From positions 1-12,064 of the forward strand of contig CAAGHC010000084.1 of the NCBI GenBank assembly GCA_900769565.1: DNA of 12,064 nt, in the 5' to 3' direction. Positions 1 to 5,500 of this stretch are shown here, piece after piece (position 1 is the stretch's first letter; each line of letters begins with the position of its first letter). The notes below the pieces were generated by a model. That model worked only from the letters and a program-made list of their open reading frames with translations. It ran no database searches and had not been told where the DNA came from. Position numbers and translations under genes: made by a program. This DNA comes from Clostridia bacterium. GTDB taxonomy: Bacteria; Bacillota; Clostridia; Christensenellales; Borkfalkiaceae.

Positions 1-1
1 T

Positions 2-1561
2 CAAAGTGTTACTGCAGGTGAAGAAATAACCATTGCAACGCCTGGTTTATACGATTACGTTATAACCGTAGGGGATTTAGGCACAATAGAAACACAGGTA
101 GAAGTCTTATCTGAAGAAGAATATCAAAAGAACTATTTTAGGACTAATAGCACTCAATTCTTTACCAGTGTAGGTAGCACTGATGGTAGAATTATCGTTA
201 ATGGTAACAACGCCTTAAGTATTGAAGAAGACGGCTCTTATAAATACGTTGCTAAATGTGGCAACACTTGGGACGATAGAATTAGTTTAAGTGATGCTTT
301 TGTTGGTGGAACTTCTAATCAATGGAATTTAGATGCTTACAACACTATTTCAATGCAAATTAAACTAGGTAATGATTTTACACCGTCTTCATTAGGATTT
401 AATATAGCAACTAATGCGCACGCAAACGCAAATAAAATTTATCCATTAGTAGTTTATGATGCAAACTGGAGCATAGTACCCGTAGCAAACATGCAAAAGG
501 GTGTTTGGTATACGGTAGTTGGTGACTTACAATATGCGTCAAACGTTGAAACTAACTCTTTCCGTTTCTACATCTTTAACGGTGAAAAAGGTTCGCTCTA
601 CTTTAAGAATATTATGTTTGATAGCGTTGACCACGTTTCTATGATTATGGGTGGTACTGAAAGGGGCAAGATTTCTGTTGTTCAATTAGATAAAGCAACT
701 TACGGTAGAGATATCGGTGCATATAAGATTGAACAAACTGGTGCAACTTGGGGAGGACACGTTGGCGTTAAGTACTATAACGACGCAACGGCAGGTGCTT
801 ATTACGCATACGACTTATACGTAGAAAGCAGTTCGTTTGCAACCGAAGGCGTAGGGTGTGGTTTATCGGCAGGTAATGCAGGTGCTTATAACATTTATGA
901 CGCAGAAGGCAATAAAGTAACCAAAGCACAAGTTGAACTTGGTAAATGGTATACCGTAATCATGCCTTATAGAGCAAGTGAATATTATTATCATGCTAAT
1001 GCTGGTGGTAGTGGAAGTGAAGTAAGTTACGTTGCAAATCCGAGAATCGTTAAGGACTTTAACGTATGGCAAAAGGTAAACGTAACCCCCACGACTATTT
1101 ATACTTTCTCTAACGGTTTTATTGATGAAATTGCTCAAAAATATGCACCTACTTCGTCTGGTTATGGCGCACGTATCGGCTTTACCAAGAACGCTATTGA
1201 TACCTATTTAAGTTATCAAGCGAAGAACACGACAAGCACCATGTATCAAATGAAGATGGACGTTGTGTTTGGCGAAGGTACTGATAATAACTTCCAGTTC
1301 TGGTATTATAATTCTACTAGTAGCTTTAAAGACGTTACCTTTACTTCTGCTTTGAGCAAAGGTTGGGTGGATATGGTTGATGCAGAAGGTAATTCGGTAA
1401 CCACTTGGCAAGTAGGCGTTAAGTACACCTTTATCATTAATACTATTATGGATTTAGGTTCTAACTCTACGAATACCGAACATGGCTTACAACTTGCAAT
1501 GAGCACAAATGCAAGAAGTATCACGTTCAGCAACTTACGTTTTGAGGCTAAAAACATCTAA
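2..1561 (+). CDS. Large repeat-containing protein, probably extracellular (3' part, N-terminus outside window)
   Basis: The frame is open from position 2 to TAA at 1559-1561, giving 519 visible residues. The first in-frame ATG at 353 lies inside the conserved module and is not the real start. I do not recognise a named family. Three related beta-rich modules of about 150 residues follow one another. Each carries an anchor of the type YDAxGNxV, then about 10-15 residues, then a WYTV- or KYTF-like strand (visible residues 152, 299 and 459). Each module is rich in Tyr, Asn, Gly and Thr, as in secreted carbohydrate-binding or Ig-like beta sandwiches. The first 40 residues look like the end of another beta domain. 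No transmembrane segment, LPxTG motif or S-layer homology anchor is visible at the C-terminus, which ends in the last module. A terminator follows directly, so this gene is transcriptionally separate from the operon downstream. Surface or secreted location and ligand binding are inferences from composition; no catalytic motif was seen. Confidence 0.8.
   Translation, partial: QSVTAGEEITIATPGLYDYVITVGDLGTIETQVEVLSEEEYQKNYFRTNSTQFFTSVGSTDGRIIVNGNNALSIEEDGSYKYVAKCGNTWDDRISLSDAFVGGTSNQWNLDAYNTISMQIKLGNDFTPSSLGFNIATNAHANANKIYPLVVYDANWSIVPVANMQKGVWYTVVGDLQYASNVETNSFRFYIFNGEKGSLYFKNIMFDSVDHVSMIMGGTERGKISVVQLDKATYGRDIGAYKIEQTGATWGGHVGVKYYNDATAGAYYAYDLYVESSSFATEGVGCGLSAGNAGAYNIYDAEGNKVTKAQVELGKWYTVIMPYRASEYYYHANAGGSGSEVSYVANPRIVKDFNVWQKVNVTPTTIYTFSNGFIDEIAQKYAPTSSGYGARIGFTKNAIDTYLSYQAKNTTSTMYQMKMDVVFGEGTDNNFQFWYYNSTSSFKDVTFTSALSKGWVDMVDAEGNSVTTWQVGVKYTFIINTIMDLGSNSTNTEHGLQLAMSTNARSITFSNLRFEAKNI
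455..1475 (+). repeat. Three diverged tandem protein modules in the first gene
   Basis: The anchors YDANWSIV (nt 455), YDAEGNKV (nt 896) and VDAEGNSV (nt 1376) are each followed by a strand of the type VWYTV, KWYTV or KYTFI. Spacing between anchors is 147 and 160 residues, so the unit is about 150 residues. Similarity is visible at protein level only; the DNA copies have diverged too far to be a recent duplication. Each unit ends in a strand of the type LYFKNIMF or ITFSNLRF (first and third units), which is common as the last strand of secreted beta-sandwich modules. Confidence 0.6.
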
Positions 1562-1577
1562 TTTTAATATGCAAATC

Positions 1578-1614
1578 AAAGGTGCACGCTCTGCGTAGGG
1601 CGTGCACTTTTTTT
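1578..1614 (+). terminator. Rho-independent terminator
   Basis: An 11-bp stem, GTGCACGCTCT (1582-1592) against AGGGCGTGCAC (1597-1607), has one G-U pair and a GCGT loop, and is followed by seven T residues (1608-1614). The A's at 1578-1580 can extend the stem into the T-tract, so weak bidirectional function is possible. It sits 16 nt after the stop of the first gene and separates that gene from the operon. Confidence 0.93.
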
Positions 1615-1650
1615 ATTTATTCGGTTGTTTGTTGTGCAAAACCATTTTTT

Positions 1651-1670
1651 ACTATTTATTAATCAATAGT
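1651..1670. promoter_or_regulatory. Candidate operator dyad upstream of the -35 box
   Basis: ACTATT (1651-1656) and AATAGT (1665-1670) are exact inverted arms around ATTAAT, so 18 of 20 positions are symmetric. T1650 and A1671 extend the symmetry by one pair. It ends 20 bp before the -35 box, a usual place for an activator or repressor site. The A/T-rich background raises the chance of accidental symmetry, and no regulator gene is in the window. Confidence 0.35.
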
Positions 1671-1690
1671 ATATAACAGTAAAATTATAT

Positions 1691-1719
1691 TTGACTTTTT
1701 TTATTATATATTATATAAT
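1691..1719 (+). promoter_or_regulatory. Sigma-A type promoter of the membrane/AAA+ operon
   Basis: TTGACT (1691-1696) and a perfect TATAAT (1714-1719) are separated by exactly 17 bp. The -35 box differs from the TTGACA consensus at one position. The start of transcription would be near 1726, leaving about 117 nt of leader before the first ATG. It lies after the terminator of the preceding gene and is the only strong promoter seen for the four genes that follow. Confidence 0.8.
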
Positions 1720-1722
1720 AAA
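1700..1722. repeat. Perfect 23-bp palindrome overlapping the -10 box
   Basis: Arms TTTATTATATA (1700-1710) and TATATAATAAA (1712-1722) are exact inverted copies around T1711. The -10 box of the promoter is inside the right arm, so the left arm presents an identical TATAAT on the minus strand. It could be a repressor site, a cruciform-prone element, or a by-product of A/T composition. Confidence 0.5.
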
Positions 1723-1842
1723 TTCACAAAACAAACGAATATTATAACTTTTTAGGCTGCTTTTCGCACGAAAAATTTTAAAATGGGCGAAGAGGAGTTT
1801 GTTTTTTCATTTTAAAAATAAAAAACGGGAGAAAAAACGGTT

Positions 1843-2538
1843 ATGTTGCTTTGGGCTGGATTACTTATTATGACTATGGTCGCATCATTTGGTATTGCGT
1901 CTATTGCATTGCCGAAAATGTATCTTAAAACGAGATGCACGGTTGAAAAATCTTGCGACAGGGGTATAAAAAAAGTTTACGAGAAAAATGGTATGAGCAT
2001 GGTTTTTGAGCCGGAAATCAAATGGCGAAAGTACGTTAAGCAATACGTGCTTGCAGAACGCTACGGTAAAAAGGAACTTATGTGTAAACTCGACCATTCT
2101 ATTACCTTTATTGAGTTTGACGTGGTGTGTTTTAACAATCAAAACAAGGTGTTCAGCGTATTAAAGGTAAAAGAACTTGTTGACGGCAAGGGGCTTTCAA
2201 GTGTAATCGAACTTCCCGAAGAAACGTCCTACATTTCGCTCGTCGTTTCAAAAATCGATGGTAAACAGTATGAAGACCACCTTACTGCAAAGGTTAAAGC
2301 GGGCAGGCTATTTAAGTTTTTAACACTCTGCAGTTTAGTACTTTTCGTAGAAATATTTTTCGTAAAAGTTTGCCTAGCTAACGTATACGGTGGGGTGTTT
2401 AAGGAAAGTTTCGTGCTTAACGGGCCTAGTACGTTGGTTACGCTAGCCATTGCAGGGGTTCTAATCGCGGTTAACTTTATCGTTACCGCTATCGCAGTTA
2501 AAATTAGAGAGAGAAAATTTTCAGTTAAGGTAAAATAA
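1843..2538 (+). CDS. Three-span membrane protein with a cytoplasmic beta domain, first gene of operon
   Basis: The product has 231 residues and I recognise no named family. A hydrophobic segment at residues 2-23 is followed by a strongly basic stretch (K25, K29, R31, K36, R40, K43, K44), which by the positive-inside rule puts the N-terminus outside and the next domain in the cytoplasm. Residues about 58-150 form a beta-rich domain. Two more spans follow at about 157-179 and 196-219, with a short outside loop and a basic tail (KIRERKFSVKVK) inside. The cytoplasmic domain resembles the N-terminal cytoplasmic domain of the next gene in strand pattern and length. The ATG is preceded by GGGAG (1827-1831), 11 nt away, a little long. 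An in-frame TAA at 1813-1815 rules out a longer form from upstream. The stop is 1 nt before the next ATG, indicating translational coupling. A role as membrane partner of the LRR protein is inference. Confidence 0.85.
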   Translation: MLLWAGLLIMTMVASFGIASIALPKMYLKTRCTVEKSCDRGIKKVYEKNGMSMVFEPEIKWRKYVKQYVLAERYGKKELMCKLDHSITFIEFDVVCFNNQNKVFSVLKVKELVDGKGLSSVIELPEETSYISLVVSKIDGKQYEDHLTAKVKAGRLFKFLTLCSLVLFVEIFFVKVCLANVYGGVFKESFVLNGPSTLVTLAIAGVLIAVNFIVTAIAVKIRERKFSVKVK

Positions 2539-2539
2539 G

Positions 2540-5500
2540 ATGCATAACTACAACGTTATTTCCAAAGGTGAATATAACTACAAGCAGACCAACGAGTTTT
2601 TACGCGTTGAACGTTTTTTGATTGTTCGTAAAAAGAGCGAAAGGTATCTGCTTTTGAATTTTGACAACGTTCGTAACGAAAAGGTTACGGCTATGACCTT
2701 GCAAATCGACCAGTACGATGCGCGTGGTAATGCTTTAGGCGTTGTGAACGTTTCGTATGACGATTTTGAGTTCGCTAAAGGCAAGTTCGTTCTTAAACAC
2801 AAAATACCCTTGCACCGCGCGTGTATGGATTTTTACGTTAAGATTTTGAAGGCTGAATACGGCAACTACGTTTACTGCTTGGGTGACAACGATATTTACG
2901 TTACGTACGAGAAAAAGCCCAAACCGTCTAGAGTAAATAAAGAGGCGGTTAGAAAAGAACTCGGCGAAGACGGGTTTGATGCCTCGCCAAGAAAGTTTAC
3001 TACGCCAACTTTTGTTAGCGTGTTTGCTTTTGCTATGGTTTTGGTTGCGCTCGTTGCAATGTTCTTCCATTTAACAAACTTTAAGACGGCAGAGCAGACT
3101 TTCTTCCTTTCCAACGTGCGTTACGCCTTTGTTGACGGAAAAGAAGAAGGGGCGGAAGTTCACGTGGTTGGCTACGTCGGTTTTGGCGGTAACGAATTAG
3201 TTATTCCTGCATCGGTTGACAAATACAACGTTACCAAGATTAGGGACGGTGCATTTAAGGACAACAAGAGCGTTCACAAACTTACCGTTACGGGCAACGT
3301 GGAGATTGAACAAAATGCGTTTAGCGGTTGTACAAAACTTAAAACGGTTACGCTTAATAACGTTAAAACTGTTGGCGCAAGCGCATTTAGTGGTTGCGAA
3401 GGTTTGCAAAACGTTTCTATTTACAATGCAAACTCTATCGGTGACTATGCGTTTTCTAACTGCACGTCCTTAAAGGAAGTTGTTATTGAAAACTCTACCG
3501 ACGACGAAGATATGGTTTTCGGCATACAAGTTTTTAAAGACTCTGGCAAGGTTGGTAGCGTAAGCGTTAATCAATTTATTCAGTATGCAGATAAGTTTGA
3601 TTTGTTTAGTGGGGTACAAGAGATTGAGAGTCTTTCTCTTAAAAACTTTAACTACTCGCCGTATCAAGCAAAAGATACTGCCGTTAATCCTTTAAACGTT
3701 TTGTTTGGTGGGGCAGAATGTAAGGTAGGAAAACTACATTTAGGTTTTATCGACAGTATTCCTGTTAAGTTTACCGATAAAACTAATACGGCACTAACTT
3801 CGGTTTCTATTGACAACTTGGTTAAAGCTAACGTTGGCGATTTTGCATTTACAAACTGTAAACTTTTAACCGAATTCATTACTCCGAAAAAGATGTCTTC
3901 TGTTGGTGAAGAGTCTTTCAAAAACACCGCTATAACTTCGTTTGACGGTTCTTTATTAAGAACTATGGGTAAGCAAGCTTTTGCAGGGTGTACGGCGCTT
4001 ACCACGTTTAATACTTTCGCAAGTACACCGTTAAATGAAATTCCTGAAAATGCGTTCAACGGTTGCACTAAACTTTCAACTATATTTATTCCTAAATCAG
4101 TTACGAACATAGGCGTTGCATCTTTTAAAGATTGTGGGCTTACTCAAGTTTCTTTTGCGGAAGATACGCCTATTAACGTTATTAATGCATCTACTTTTGA
4201 AGGTTGTAAATCTCTTGCGACGTTTACCATTCCTCAACTTGTAGAAAAGATTGATAACAAAGCATTCTTCGGTTGTTCGGCACTTGATAAAATCGAACTT
4301 CCCGACGCAACTAAAACGGTTGGCGTAAACGCTTTCGACGGTTGTGAATCGGCAAGCAAAATCGTTTTTGGTAGTGGCATTGAAACTATTGAAAACTACG
4401 CTTTCAATAATTGTAAGGCAGTTACCGTGCTTACCGTTCCCAAAACAATTAAGAAAATGGGGCTTGGCGCGTTTGCAGGTTGTAGTTTGACTTCGATTAG
4501 CATTCCCTTTATTGACGATGCTGAAAACGGAAAGGTAGGACACCTTGGTTATCTTTTTGGCGCAAATAATTACGAAGGCAATTTCCAAACCGTTCCCCAA
4601 ACGCTTACCGAAGTAACTTTGACTAATGCTAGCGAACTAGGCAAGGGGGCTTTCTACGGTTTAAAGAGATTGCGCACTATAAATTTACCTAATACTTTGG
4701 TGGCTATTGACGAGGATGCGTTTGTTGACCTTATCAATTTAAGATACTTAAGTATTCCCGAATCGGTTATGGAAATCGACAGTAGCGCGTTCAAAAATTG
4801 TTATAAACTTTTAGAGGTTGAAGACCTTTCGCCTGCAATTGTCGTTTCAAGGGGTGTACAAGGTGCTGGCGAATATGCCGTGCAAATTTACACTTCTGCA
4901 GAACAACCCCGAATGCTAAAACACGTGGTTGGTGAAAACGTTATCGGCAAGGCTGACGATGGTGTTTGGTATCTTTTAGACTGTGGGGCTAGTGTGGTAA
5001 ACTTGCCTGACGGCTTAAATGACGAGCCTTACGTTATAACCAAAAAGTATTTCTGCTCGGACGACGTAATTAGCGAAATTACCCTTTCTAAAGACCTTGA
5101 TAAAATTGGGGCGAACGCATTTACTCAAAGTGGACTTACTAAAATTACTGCAAACGCTGGTAGTGACGAGTTGGTTATTGAGGACGGTGTATTTACCGAA
5201 CTTACGACTTTAACCAACGTTGATTTTGCAAGCCGTACTATGACCGAGATAAAGGCGAACGCATTCAAAGGTTGTATCTCGCTTAAAAACGTAGCGTTAA
5301 ACAATAACGTGACCACGCTTGGTACTAGTGCTTTCGACGGTTGTGTGGCTCTAGAAACGATTAACGTTCCTACGCAAGTTGAAACCATTGGTGAACTTGC
5401 ATTTAACGGTTGTGCCTTAATCGCTAATATCAATATGCAAAACTGTATACACCTTTTGCGCATAGAGAATAAAACTTTCTACGGTTGTACGGGCTTACAG

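Larger units (their letters stand above)
1615..1842 (+). other. A/T-rich intergenic regulatory region with 5' leader
   Basis: No gene of convincing length fits here on either strand. From left to right the region holds an approximate dyad at 1651-1670, the promoter at 1691-1719, and a leader of about 117 nt from the predicted start near 1726. The leader contains a 10-bp perfect inverted repeat, TTTTAAAATG (1776-1785) against CATTTTAAAA (1808-1817), with a 22-nt loop. It lies just ahead of the ribosome binding site, but is weak because it is A/T-only except for one pair. I do not recognise a riboswitch, T-box or attenuator terminator in it. Confidence 0.6.

Noticed and set aside
353..1561. ATG at 353 as a gene start giving a 402-residue protein
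   Set aside because: The frame stays open to position 2, with protein-like beta-rich sequence continuous with the module, and no ribosome binding site precedes 353. The gene begins outside the window.
1703..1729. Minus-strand promoter from the mirrored TATAAT
   Set aside because: The -35 match (TTGTGA) is poor with a 15-bp spacer, and there is no minus-strand gene to serve; kept only as a remark on the palindrome.
1615..1842. Riboswitch, T-box or small RNA gene in the gap
   Set aside because: No conserved core motif, G/C-rich multi-stem structure or internal terminator could be found; only A/T-rich pairing.
2540..4000. High density of AACGTT (nine copies in about 1460 bp), suggestive of an uptake or binding motif
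   Set aside because: Eight of the nine are in-frame Asn-Val codon pairs (AAC GTT), so protein composition and codon-pair preference explain them.
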